Part shown: in pieces, positions 23,601-44,820 of the stretch | How the letters are laid out: each line of letters begins with the position of its first letter | How positions within the stretch are numbered: position 1 is the first letter of the stretch | Assembly: GCF_000372725.1 (NCBI RefSeq) | Contig: NW_005197273.1 | Coordinates: 190,348-254,347 of the forward strand | Reading direction: 5' to 3' | DNA length: 64,000 nucleotides | Source: Emiliania huxleyi CCMP1516 | Taxonomy: Eukaryota > Haptophyta > Isochrysidales > Noelaerhabdaceae | Notes under the pieces: model-generated | What the model saw: only the letters and a program-made list of their open reading frames with translations | Told to the model about the DNA's origin: nothing | Database searches by the model: none | Program-made: the position numbers and the translations under genes

Positions 23601-24761
23601 GCACGTGCGCGGAGACATCTTCGTGCGCGCCTCTCCCCCTCCTCCCGCCCCTCTGCACTGCCTCCCCTCCTCGCATCGCCCCTCCACCACACCGCTGCCC
23701 AGCCCCGCGCCCCTCGCCACCGCAACAGGTGGAGGGCAACCCCAACCTCACCTCGCTGACGATGAACAACCTGGAGGGCGTGGACCGAAAGCTGAAGATG
23801 AGCAATCCGGAGGACTATAAATACGAAAATGGAGCTATATACGTGCGCGCCTCTCCCCCTCCCCCGCCTCTCCGCACTAGCCCCTCCCATCCCGCACCCT
23901 CCCTGCACCACACCGCTGCCCAGCCCCGCGCCCCTCCCCACCGCGACAGGTGGTGAACAACCCCAAGCTCGCCTCGCTGGCGATGAACAACCTGGAGTAC
24001 GTGGACGGAGGGATCTACGTGCGCGCCCCTCCCTCTCCCGCCCCCTCCGCGCTGCCTCCCCTGCTCGCACTTCCCCCCTCCCACCGCACCGCTGTCCAGC
24101 CCCGCGCCCCTCCCCACCGCGACAGGTGCAGAACAACCCCCTCGCCTCTCTGACGATGCCCAACCTGGAGCACGTGGGCAGAAACACCTGCTCCAGGTGC
24201 GCGCCTCACCTGCTCCGGGTGCGCGCCTCTCCCCCTCTCCCGCCCCCTCCGCGCACTGCCTCCCCTCCTCGCACCGCCCTACACCGCACCGCTGCCCAGC
24301 CCCGCGCCCCTCGCCACCGCGACAGGTGAGGGACAACAACAACCTCGCCTCTCTGAACTTGCCCAACCTGGAGCGCGTGGACGGATGGATCGAGGTGCGC
24401 GCCTCTCCCCCTCTCCCGCCCCCTCCGCATTGCCTCCCCTCCTCGCACCGCCCTCCACCTCACCGCTGTCCAGCCCCGCGCCCTCGCCACCGCGGCAGGT
24501 GTACGGCAACGACAACCTCGCCTCGCTGACGATGCCCAACTTGGTGAACGTGGGGTACGAATCCATCTCGGTGCGCGCCTCGCCCCCTCTCCCGCGCCCC
24601 CTTCGCTCTGCCTCCTCGCACCGCCCTGCACCGCACTGTGGGAAATGGCGTCCCATTGCAGCGGTGAAAGCGGGCTTGCCGGACCCTCTCCCCAGGTCAC
24701 CCCCCCTCCCGCCACCTGCGACCTGGGGCCAGTCTACACGGACAAGTACGGCTACTGCTGA
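20620..24761 (+). CDS. Cys-rich, LRR/receptor-L-like protein built from tandem exons
   Basis: Exons: 20620-20703 (MLKLEFVPAAGDKLVLKL), 20819-21139, 21218 to about 21618, then blocks GDDGWTVSAKEFPKEKPAP and GDWIVSNSRNKTERKGEVKS joined by introns that seem to begin GCGGCGAGCG, an acidic Lys/Glu part, FESVSPESVGSG, and VATVKPKTVNPKTATPEG. Next is a hydrophobic stretch (LCWHNVLCTVFICLTAASAS) that could be a membrane anchor or internal signal. A Cys-rich part follows (CGAGFVPTCEQAKGFGLC). From 23392 on there are at least seven exons of 69-114 nt, each one repeat of the type NLASLTMPNLExVxGxI (23392, 23557, 23729, 23950, 24126, 24327, 24499). The last exon is VTPPPATCDLGPVYTDKYGYC, TGA 24759-24761. 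Repeats resemble LRR or receptor-L-domain strands; a surface role is likely. Function unknown. Its middle part is copied at 26330-27475. Confidence 0.7.
23285..24580 (+). repeat. Tandem array of exon-intron units (LRR exons)
   Basis: Period is about 165-200 nt. Each unit is one symmetric phase-0 exon of mostly 69-75 nt plus an intron of about 100 nt starting GTGCGCGCCTCTCCCCCTC and ending CCACCGCGACAG. Introns are more alike than exons, which points to recent unit duplication or gene conversion. Confidence 0.85.
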
Positions 24762-25622
24762 TCGAGACGGCCACTGCCGGTGGGAGCCACCCCTCTGCTA
24801 GTCCCGCCCGCCGCCGGGCCAAATCTGCCCCTGCTAGCCCGCCGCTGCCCCAACTCTAGCCACCCCCCCCCTGCTCGGCCATGCCCCCCACACGCAAATA
24901 GCGAGGCGGGCTAGTTCGAGAGAGCGAGACGGCCGCGCGAGAACGGCAGTGGGCGGCCGAGACGAGACCCAGAACGAGACCTACAAGACGAAACCTATAA
25001 CCCAAACACGAATCTACCGTAGTAACAAGTACGATGCCTTCTCCTCTCAGGGTTATTTGGATACGCCGATGTCCTCGTCAACAACAGTAGTCGACAACCA
25101 AGAGTTGGGGGCTCTCGCCGTGCTCGAGCGATCTGACTCGTGCTCTCTCGCTCGTGATGGTAGAGGCACTGTACACGTAGTCACGATGTCGATTACCTCC
25201 TCGCAAACACCGCGCACAGCACCAGCATGCTGCCCGCCAGGCAGCAGAGTGCTGCACCGGCGTGCAGCGGACGCTGCGGCGCTGCGGCGCCGCCTCCCCG
25301 CCCTGTCCACGGAGCAGGCGAGCGGCGGCACGGCCTTCCACCAGCTGCAGGAGGTGCGCACTTCCGAAAGGAAGCACCAGATGCACCTTCAGCACACGCA
25401 GCTTTGCGCAGCGCAGCGCACGGGCTACGCCACGCAAAGCCGACCCTCAGTCTGCCCAAGAGGCTGTCTGTGGAAGGCCTGGCAGCGCGTACTCGCCTCC
25501 TCCGCGGCCATGCCCTCCGCACGGGCGAGCGAGCAACGCGAGAGGGGACACAACCATTTCTGGAATTCTGGCCGCCGAACTTTTTTTTTGGTGCGCTCCC
25601 GCGCGTTCACCGGATTTGTCGC
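24762..25622. other. Region between the LRR-type gene and the coiled-coil gene
   Basis: A possible minus-strand frame (25522-25193) ends in a hydrophobic helix (ALCCLAGSMLVLCAVFARR then stop), as in a tail-anchored protein, but the upstream part is low complexity and no family is recognised. The plus strand has an overlapping long frame (24949-25692) without recognisable pattern. I treat both as unproven. Confidence 0.25.
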
Positions 25623-33108
<7,486 letters not shown>

Positions 33109-33397
33109 CTCGAAGGGTGGGAGGGTGCATGCGAGGGAGGCGCGTAGGTAGCTGCAAGCTGGGATAGCTGTTAGCTGTGCTCCGAGTCGCGGCACAGCAA
33201 CACACAACTAGCGCCTCGCGGGGCCGCAGCGAGTGCGCAGTGTGGACACAGTGCGTATAGGGTTAGACGGTCAAGGTCGATCAGGGACGTCACGCCTATT
33301 ACTGTATGCGCAGCAAGAGAGGAGCAGTATTGCAGGGCCACCACGCCCGCGCACTTTACTCTTGAAGCCAGCAGCTGCTAAGCGCAGCTAGTACAGA
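33109..33397. other. 3' flank of the coiled-coil gene
   Basis: No gene. TTAGCTGTGC-type text and a GGGTTAG word at 33260. Probably the 3' UTR region before TIR element copy 2. Confidence 0.5.
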
Positions 33398-34153
33398 GGC
33401 TAGTGCCATTTCACTGTGGCACAGCTCGCGTTACAAAACCTTGATTTTGACCATTGCGCGAAAAAGGTACATCTCGGTGCCTTCCAGAAGCAGCTGCGAC
33501 CCCGCTGAGTGGACGGGCGCACACAGCAGGTGGCGCGGTGTGACGCCGTCCACTCGGCTGGGTCGCAGCTGCCTCTGCGCGTCCTGTGGATGTACCTTTG
33601 TCGCGCGCCGGAGACGACTCGACGCCGCTGAGATCGGAGATCAAGCTCTGACAGGTCGCACGTCGCTCCTTTGACGCCGACGTGATTTACCCGTGCAGAT
33701 CACATCAGGACACGGTCTCGACGCGCTCAGTACGACGCCTGCGACCCGTCTCGGGTCAGGTGGCACGACGCTCATCGCGCCCGCCAGCGCTGCCGTGCAG
33801 GCTGCCACGTCGAGGTCGAGCACGCTTCTATACGCTCGCCGAGCCTTCCTTTCCATCCCGTTAGGCAGCCTGGGAACGGTGGCGATCAGAGGCAAAGCCT
33901 ACGAGGGGTGGTGGAACCACATGTCACGGCTACTGCCGGCTCGACCCCACGATAGCCTCCGAAGGCTGACTTTGCGGCACCATCATCGGACGATGTCGAC
34001 GAGTTGGGTCGCTCTCGCGGTAGCCAGATGACCTCTCATACTAGGATCATCGGCCATGGCCGCAGGGAGCGCGGGGGAGGGCGCTGGATGCAACACGGAG
34101 CTCCGTTGGACGCGTTTTCAAGATTAGCGTGTCAGAGTGAAATGGCACTAGCC
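33398..34153. mobile_element. TIR element family T1, copy 2 (complete)
   Basis: 756 nt bounded by GGCTAGTGCCATTTCACT and its perfect inverse. AGA lies on both sides, so a 3-bp target duplication is possible. It shares long blocks with copy 1 (from GACGACTCGACGCCGCTGAG on, including CCTTCCTTTCCATCCC). An inner inverted repeat pairs about 33491-33515 with 33547-33571. No transposase ORF; probably mobilised in trans. Confidence 0.8.
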
Positions 34154-34404
34154 AGAACGATCCAAATAAAGCGTGTGCGAGTCGTGAGTTTGTGGAGGCC
34201 CCCCTAAAGCCGTATCTTGAGCCTTGTCACAGTACACAGCTTTCCATCAAAACCAGAGGCCCCCGGCCCCTCGTGCCCGAGTCAGACGCATGTGCCGTTC
34301 ATGGCGGACCGATCAACTCGTACCATATTGCTCGCACGGCGAATCGCGCCGCCCACAGGGAGAGTACAGCGCTCTTGGCGGGGTCCGTCAACGGTGGCCG
34401 GTTG
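34154..34404. other. 3' flank of the MAP kinase gene
   Basis: No gene supported. Short region between TIR element copy 2 and the stop codon of the minus-strand kinase. Confidence 0.5.
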
Positions 34405-38111
<3,707 letters not shown>

Positions 38112-38614
38112 TGCCGCTCGCGTGAAGCAGGCGGTGAGCACAATTGGGGGCAGCCAGCGACGCCTCGGTGGCCCACAGAAAAAAAACGATTTCGGCGAAC
38201 CCGATCCCGATCATCCGGCCCGCTGGGTGCGCTTCTTAGCTCCCCGGCCCTGGATGTGAGGCTACCGACTGCACTCCAAGTGCTCCAAGTGCTCCAAGGT
38301 CGGAGCTCCCCGGCCCTGGATGTGAGGTTGATGACTGCACTCCAAGTGCTCCAAGTCGGCCCTGGTTCTCACCTTCCTCGAGCTTTGAGGGGAGCGAGGA
38401 GGATCAGAGGGAGCGAAGGAGAACCTTCCATATTGAGCTGATATTGTGGGGTGTACATGACAAACAAACGGAGAGTCACAGTACGAGTAACGCAGTACCA
38501 GGCCAAATTGCATGCCGAGCAGCGCTCGTGGCTACGAGCAGCGCTCATGGCCACGCACCCGACGGGCGTGGATCAGATTTGCAGAGGGTGCGCGCTCCCA
38601 CCCGGCTGTCTCGT
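38112..38614. other. Upstream region of the MAP kinase gene
   Basis: Contains a doubled block at about 38234-38360 (CTCCCCGGCCCTGGATGTGA and CTCCAAGTGCTCCAAG twice). No gene is supported. The 3' end expected for the truncated prolyl-hydroxylase-like gene is not present here. Confidence 0.5.
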
Positions 38615-39372
38615 CTACATCTCGCCGGGTCCGTAGATCCGGATGCCGTAGCTGACGGATGGCTCGAGTGGAATTTTCGCCCACCGCTCCAGCACTGGCT
38701 TCAGCTCGCGCATCACCCAGTTCTTGAGCGTCTGGAACGGTGTGAGAGGGGCAAGGGTCGGAAAGAGATTTTTGATCGCTGGCAGTGGCGGCGCGCGCCT
38801 TGGGGACGCGAACGAGGTGAGTGTCGGCCTCCCAAAAGTTGAGAGTCGTGCACGAAGTGACGTTCCAGCCGCGAGGGTTCCACGCCCACCTAGCGCGGGT
38901 GGTCGCAGTCGGGGCGGTGCCACCCCACTGAGGCTGTGGCTAGTATTGCTCCGCAACCAGAGCTGGCGCAGCATGGCGAGGTGGCGAGCTCGCTGGGTCG
39001 CGTTAAATTTCCAGCAGCCCAGCGCCTCCTACGACGTGCCGGTACCAAGTGAGACACATATACGTGCGCTGATTTGCTCTTGCACTCTCTCCCCCAGGCG
39101 ATACAGGCGACCTCTCGGCGCACCTCCCTCACGCGAAAATGCTTCTTCTCATTGTACAGCTGCAGCAGCTTGGCGTGGATATGCGGCGGCGTCCGCATTG
39201 ACTGAAACCCACGAGGAGTGAAGCGCGGGAGCTCAGCAGCGGTGATATTGGCGCGTCGCCGCCACAGGATCCGCTCTTGAACTGCGACGGTGTTCCAGTC
39301 CGGGGCGGCGCCAGAATAATCGATCCCCGACGACTGCGCGGCGGCCCACGCATGCGTGACCGTGTAGAGCAT
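38615..39372 (-). pseudogene. Prolyl-4-hydroxylase-like gene, 3'-truncated
   Basis: Exon 39372-39112 reads MLYTVTHAWAAAQSSGIDYS, then FTPRGFQSMRTPPHIHAKLL and YNEKKHFRVREVRRE. After an intron, an exon starting near 39026 gives CWKFNATQRARHLAMLRQLW. A third block from about 38737 gives TLKNWVMRELKPVLERWAKI, PLEPSVSYGIRIYGPGEM and then a stop. The order and the YGIRIYxxG motif match algal 2-oxoglutarate/Fe(II) prolyl-4-hydroxylase-like proteins, which hydroxylate proline in secreted proteins. In that family the iron-binding HxD follows about ten residues after YGIRIY; here the frame ends first and no HxD exon is visible downstream. It is therefore probably a broken copy or a gene cut by rearrangement. 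Family call is moderate. Confidence 0.45.
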
Positions 39373-40203
39373 AAGTCAGCAAAACTTTGCGGCAAAGTTG
39401 GACTTCCGTGAAGACCTAGATCGAGTACAAACTCGGTGCTCGGTGCGCTGCGACCACCGCACTGCTCGAAGGCCCGACCGCTTGAGCGAGAGGGTTTCGC
39501 CGCGCAAGCGGGAGAAGAAAGAAAAATCCCGCCCGCTCCCGCGCCGCCTGACGGTCGGCCGCTCATGCGAGGCGTGGCCGCTCATGCGGCCCGATGGGGA
39601 GGAGCGGGGCGGACTACGGGGACTTATGGGATTCTTACACAGCCCTTCCCTGCAGCGAGCCCCCCTCCAACCCACCCGCGCTAGGTCTCGAGGGACGCAG
39701 GGGTCAGCCCCGCGCGACCTCGGAAACTAGCCGGGGCAGTCGGAGAAGGGGCAACTCCGTGCACTGACGGTCGGCCGTCAGAAAACACGCCTCCGTGGCT
39801 CGGGTTACACCAATCCTCGCTACCCAACGCGGCCAAAGGATATCCACCTCGAACCTCGAGAACAGGGGACCGCGAGTGAGTGAGGATTTCACACTCTTAT
39901 GTATGTATGTAGGAAGGTGAAGAACAGCCAGGCTCGGACTGGACACCAACGCGGTATGGGTGGACGCAAGACAGATGATGACGACACGCACGAGCGACAC
40001 ACAGACACAAACAAGCTCACGAGACACACAGCCAGCGGGCTGCCACACATCCTGAGTGGGCGTACACATCACTCAGGCCACGTCCCCATGTCGCCCCCCC
40101 CCAGCACTCCAAGGTGCCAAGAGACAAACAACAGCACTCTTACAGGTAGCTGGTAGGTAGTAAGGTGAAGAACAGCCAGGCTCGGACTGGACACCAACGC
40201 GGT
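39373..40203. repeat. Repeat-rich region with R3 and two R2 copies
   Basis: R3 (39790-39862; ACCAATCCTCGCTACCCAAC then AAAGGATATCCACCTCGA) is followed by R2 (about 39895-40060; GGACACCAACGCGGTATGGG) and a second R2 copy (40150-40295). A third R2 is at 49866-50024 and a reversed part near 60545. R3 recurs at 53640-53710. These look like pieces of one or two dispersed elements; no ORF of their own. Confidence 0.7.
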
Positions 40204-41472
40204 ATGGGTGGACGCTGGACAGATGATGACTACACGCACGAGCGACACACAGACACAAACAAGCTCACAAGACACACAGCCAGCTGGCTGCCACCGAAAA
40301 TAATTCTACGAACTCAAACCGAAAAGAAACCCGTGCGCCGAAACGGCGCCCGCGTCGCGGGCCTCTCGCCAGCGCAGCTGTGCGCCATCGTCGAGGCGCA
40401 GGCGGGCGCGAGCGACGCCGCGCTGCGCGTGGCGGAGGAGCACGCCGCTCGGCTCGTGGAGCAGCCCGAGTGGATCCTCTCCGAGGTCCTCCTCTCGCCG
40501 GACCTCGCCCCGCACATCCTCGCCCAGCTGCCGACCACGGAGCACGCCGCCAAGGGGACGTGCCGCGCGTGGCGCCGCGGCTGGAAGGAGACGCTGAAGA
40601 AGCGCGAGAGGGCGCGCCTCGTCGTGATCGGCGGCCACGCTGGCGACGACACTTACATCAGCTCGCTGGAGCGGTACGACCCGTCAACGAATGAGTGGGA
40701 GGAGGAGGCTGTGGCGCCGATGCCGTCGGCACGAAGCTATGTCCGCACGGCGATGCTCGACGGCAAGCTCTACGCGGCGGGCGGCCAGAATGGGGCTGAC
40801 GGCGCAACTTCCAACCTGGTGGAGCGGTACGACCTGGCGACGAAAGCATGGGAGGCGGTGGCTCCGATGGTGACACCACGCGAGAGTCACGCCGTGGCGG
40901 TGCTCGACGGCACGGTCTATGCTGTGGGAGGCTACAACGACGACGATGCCTACCTCAGCTCGGTGGAGCGGTACGACCCTGCGACGAATGCGTGGGAGGC
41001 GGTGGCGCCGATGGCGGTCGAGCGGTTTGCTCCCGCCGTGGCGGTGCTCGACGACAGGCTGTATGCTGTGGGCGGCTCCCTCACCTCGGTGGAGCGGTAC
41101 GACCCGGCGTTGGATGCGTGGGAGGAGGTGGCGCCGATGGCGACAGCGCGGGACTCTCCCGCCACGGCTGTGCTCGACGGCAAGCTGTACGCTGTGGGAG
41201 GCCGCAACTACGACGACGGCCACAATCCCCTCAGCTCGGTGGAGCGGTACGACCCAGCGTTGGATGCGTGGGAGGCGGTGGCGCCGATGGCGACGGCGCG
41301 GGATAGTCCCGCCGCGGCAGTGCTGGACGGCAAGCTGTACGCGGTGGGAGGCTACAGCGGCGACGACGAGTCCCTCAGCTCGGTGGAGCGGTACGACCCC
41401 GCGACGAACGCGTGGGAGGAGGTGGCGCTGATGGGGACGGCGCGGGGGAAGCCTTTCGCCGTCTTTATGTAG
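40204..41472 (+). CDS. F-box/Kelch-repeat protein
   Basis: Single open exon. N-terminal LSPAQLCAIVEAQAGASDAA is followed by an F-box-like part (EWILSEVLLSPDLAPHILAQ, then LPTTEHAAKGTCRAWRRGWK). Then come six Kelch blades with the pattern VERYDPATNAWEAVAPMxxxR and AVLDGKLYAVGG, forming a beta-propeller; the last ends GTARGKPFAVFM and TAG. Such proteins typically recruit substrates to SCF ubiquitin ligases. The only in-frame ATG before the F-box is at 40204 and lies inside repeat R2, so either the repeat supplied the start codon, a non-ATG start is used, or a 5' exon is missing. Blades are near-identical at DNA level, suggesting recent internal duplication. Confidence 0.8.
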   Translation: MGGRWTDDDYTHERHTDTNKLTRHTASWLPPKIILRTQTEKKPVRRNGARVAGLSPAQLCAIVEAQAGASDAALRVAEEHAARLVEQPEWILSEVLLSPDLAPHILAQLPTTEHAAKGTCRAWRRGWKETLKKRERARLVVIGGHAGDDTYISSLERYDPSTNEWEEEAVAPMPSARSYVRTAMLDGKLYAAGGQNGADGATSNLVERYDLATKAWEAVAPMVTPRESHAVAVLDGTVYAVGGYNDDDAYLSSVERYDPATNAWEAVAPMAVERFAPAVAVLDDRLYAVGGSLTSVERYDPALDAWEEVAPMATARDSPATAVLDGKLYAVGGRNYDDGHNPLSSVERYDPALDAWEAVAPMATARDSPAAAVLDGKLYAVGGYSGDDESLSSVERYDPATNAWEEVALMGTARGKPFAVFM

Positions 41473-42547
41473 TCGCCGTTGTCTGTTGCGTGCTAGCCCC
41501 ACGGCGTGGAGTGTGCGGAACAAGTCCTTCGCACCTGACTCCTGTGTGCTGCGCGTGCGTGCCCCCGCCGCTTTTGGCGAGACATGTTGCATACAGCACA
41601 CAGTCTGCATAGAGAGCATCTGCACCATACAGACCCTCTCTGCACACACAGTGTGCACATTTGCGGGTGGGAATCTGTCTTCTCCGCACCCGTGTACATT
41701 GACTAGAATAATAATAAATAAAAACGGACACCTCTACTGTGAGATGGGTAAAAAGCGAGCTGACGACTCTCGCTTTTTTTATGCTTGCCCGTTGCCTTTT
41801 CTGGTAGGACGGGAACGAGATGATAGAGTAGGGAGTAGAAGAAAGCAAAGAGGAGAGCCCTGCGCACGCACGACTCCGCAGGCGAGAAGCCCCTCCCCCC
41901 AGCGACAAAACACAAGGGAGAGTCGGTGGGTCACAGAAAACTGCGGCCGCCAGCGACTGGGCGTCTCGCTGGCGGACGGGAAGAGGAACACAAACTAAGG
42001 GACGTCCGGACGTCCATCCATACACTGGGATGAGAGTACTGGAGACCTGAGGTCGAATCTGCCGATTCCACAGCCGCCCACAGGAGCGCCGCCTCAACAC
42101 AGGGTCTCGGCTCTATCGAGCCATGCTAGCTCCAGCCGCAGCCCCACCCGGCCGCCCGAGGGTGTTCCCGCAGGCAGAGAAGACCAATCCTGGGGGAAGT
42201 AACCTTCTCTGGTAGGACGGGAACGAGATGATAGTAGGGAGTAGAAGAAAGCAAAGAGGAGCCCTGCGCACGCACGACTCCGCAGGAGAAGCCCCTCCCG
42301 CCCGTGCTTGCGCAGCGCAGCCTCCTCCTCCCTACTCGCAAGCCGGGTAGCACGCGGTGATTATGATGGGTTCCACCCTGTTGGTGATTATGAAGGGTTC
42401 CACCCTGCGGTGATTATGATGGGTTCCACCCTGAGAAAGAAAAAAGACAACCCATGGGAGGGATGGGCCTGCGTCGTGCCAGTCGAACTTCTTTTTTTGC
42501 GCCATGTGCATGAGCGATACCCTCTCTCTCTCTGTGTCTCTGTACTC
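41473..42547. other. Intergenic region with local duplications
   Basis: A block of about 95 nt (TGGTAGGACGGGAACGAGAT on) occurs at 41803-41901 and again at 42211-42301. Three 26-27 nt units (GTGATTATGATGGGTTCCAC) lie at 42357-42434. A repeat shared with 5139-5186 follows at 42432-42467. No gene is supported. Confidence 0.7.
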
Positions 42548-43683
42548 ATGATTGTCGCCGGCAGCTCTCTCCTTTTCGCCTCGCTCTCGCCCTTCGCCGC
42601 GATCCAGCCTCGCGCAGTGTGCCGCCACGCCGCCACTGCGATGAATCTCATCGACGGCGCAGTGCAGCTGCCAGTTGTGGCCGACGGCGTGGCGGCGGCA
42701 GATGGCCCGGCGTTCGTGCAGCTGATGACGGCGGCCGCATTTCTGGCGCTCGTGCCTGCACGACGGCTGCTGCAGCCACAGGGCCTGAGAGACGTTTACG
42801 TGCGGCCCGGCAAGGGCTCCCACGGCGTCGGCCTGATTGCGATTCGCTCCGTGCCAAAACGTGCCGCATGCGCGGCTGCGAAAACAGGAGGCCTTCTCCT
42901 GGCTCACAGCCGGCGCTTTATTTAGGCGCCCGCATCTGCGGTTGCGAGGCTCTGTACGCGGAGCAGCGCCGCACCGCCTCGCTGCTGTGGCTGCCTGCGG
43001 AGGTATGGCCGAGATACATCCGAGATACGGACGAGATGAAGCCGATGGAGCCTGCTCACACCTGTGTACTGCCAGGTGCGCGCCACGGTGCATGAGCTAT
43101 GGGATGGAGTCGATCGCGATGGGACGTGCACGGTGCCGCGTTGGACTGCGACGGCGTGCACCTCTTCCGGCCCTCCTTGTTTACGCCCGGCGAGACGCGC
43201 GTGTAGGTGCCTCGCGACTTCGAGGTCGTGCCGCTCGTCTCGTTCCTGAACCACGCGGCCGCCCCGAACTGCCACTACCTCGAGGAGGAGGCCGGCACGC
43301 TGCGAAGCGGTCGCTGTGAAGAGATGCCTGTGAGCAGGCTACTACGACGACCAGGAGAACTGCATACGCGCGTCGCGGCGGCTGCGCAAGGGCGAGGAGG
43401 CGACAGTGGACTACCGCCAGTACCAGGCGACGCCGGCCGCTGCATCGACCGCATGCACACACACACCTTACTGCAGAGCTATCAGCCAGTCTTGCTCGCC
43501 TTGGCAGCAAGGAGGCGTCCGCTCGCGCACACACGACGCACCATGAGAAGAGTCAACTTTGAGTTCATCGAGCCCGCCCTCTCACCGTGTGCCCCTGCAC
43601 CCTGCGCCCTGCAGGAGGCCGATTCGTACACGTACCAGCAGGTCGCGGCGGGCTTCCGCGGAAAGCCAAAGACGTACCTGTAA
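42548..43683 (+). CDS. SET-domain lysine methyltransferase-like protein
   Basis: Start MIVAGSSLLFASLSPFAAIQ gives a hydrophobic N-terminus that could be a signal or transit peptide. Exon 1 contains VYVRPGKGSHGVGLIAIRSV, the SET N-terminal motif. Exon 2 (from about 42928) has ICGCEALYAEQRRTASLLWL; then DCDGVHLFRPSLFTPGETR, VPRDFEVVPLVSFLNHAAAP plus NCHYLEEEAGTL (the NHxxxPNC motif of the SAM site), YYDDQENCIRASRRLRKGEE plus ATVDYRQY (GEExxxDY motif), and EADSYTYQQVAAGFRGKPKT ending in TAA. This is the SET order of non-histone or Rubisco-type methyltransferases. An in-frame TAG lies in the 6-nt string GTGTAG at 43201-43206, between GETR and VPRD. Exon borders in the middle are approximate. Confidence 0.7.
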
Positions 43684-44584
43684 CTCTCAAGGGCCGACCG
43701 ACGAGCGGCATTAAGGTTTTTCCGGAGAGGAGAGTTAGTAGAGAGAGGCGGCAGAGGTGGACGCGGCCCGAAAGCGCGAGGCGCGAGTACCGTTTTCACA
43801 TTGCGCGAAGAGTCAACTCTTACCGTTTTAAACCGAGGACGAGACGGGTTGACGGACATAAATATATCCGATTACTCACGTTTGCTTGCGCCGCTCCCCA
43901 CGGCATGAACAGTGGACAAACTCGACTCTCTCCTTCTCCCCTTTCCGTCTCGCTTCCACGTGCACACTCTGCTCACTCGTGCTCACGTGCGGATGCCATC
44001 GCCATCGACAGCGGTCACAGCCGACCGAGAGCCGTGCGCTTGTGCGGTGCCGCCGCGCTTCTCGAGGAGAAGCGAGACGCATCTGGTGCGGAATGTGGGA
44101 ACAGGGGCAGGGGTCTGTGAGGCTCCGTGTGCGCGCGGATTCCCTTTTGGCTGCTCGAGCAGCAGCAGCACGGCGCGGGAGAAAAAAGGTGGCCATCACC
44201 GAATTGATGAGAGGTGAGACGGACAAGGCGGCAACCCCCCCGCAAGGCGCGCGATACACAACCTCGCCGGCACCGGGAGGGGCGGGGGGGCGGCCGGGGG
44301 CCAAAAGGAAGAAAGTAGACCTTGGTCGCAAAAACGTTCGGATCGCTCCTCATCGCGAACCCTGTCAGCAGTTCACCTACGGGTATGTTCGTTAGAGCTA
44401 CATACACTGAGAGATCGCTTCCGAGCTCTCACGCCGCGCGTAGGGCCCTTAGGGGCCTAGGGAACACAACCCCCTTTCTCTTTTCGTAAGCTAAAAGTAC
44501 GTGAAAAACCGTTTTTCGATTTTCGCGGGAGACTTTCGCGGGAGAGTAGCCGGAGCACCGAGGAGCACCGAAGGCGGCTTGCAC
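43684..44584. other. Intergenic region
   Basis: Open frames on both strands (for example 43886-44395 plus) show no recognisable domain. It probably holds the 3' end of the SET gene and the promoter of the Rieske gene. Nothing further supported. Confidence 0.45.
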
Positions 44585-44782
44585 ATGTCTCAGTGGGTCC
44601 CCCTGCGTATTCGGGCGGAGAGCCTGCTGCCCGGCCAGCGCGTGTCCGTGCGTGGCAAGTCCGACCGCGTCGTCACCGTCCTCCGCTCGCCCGACGGCGA
44701 GCTGCACGCGATTGACGCGTACTGCTTCCACCACGGCGCGCACCTCGGCGGCGGCGACCTGGTGCGTGCGCCCGTCTGCCGC

Positions 44783-44820
<38 letters not shown>

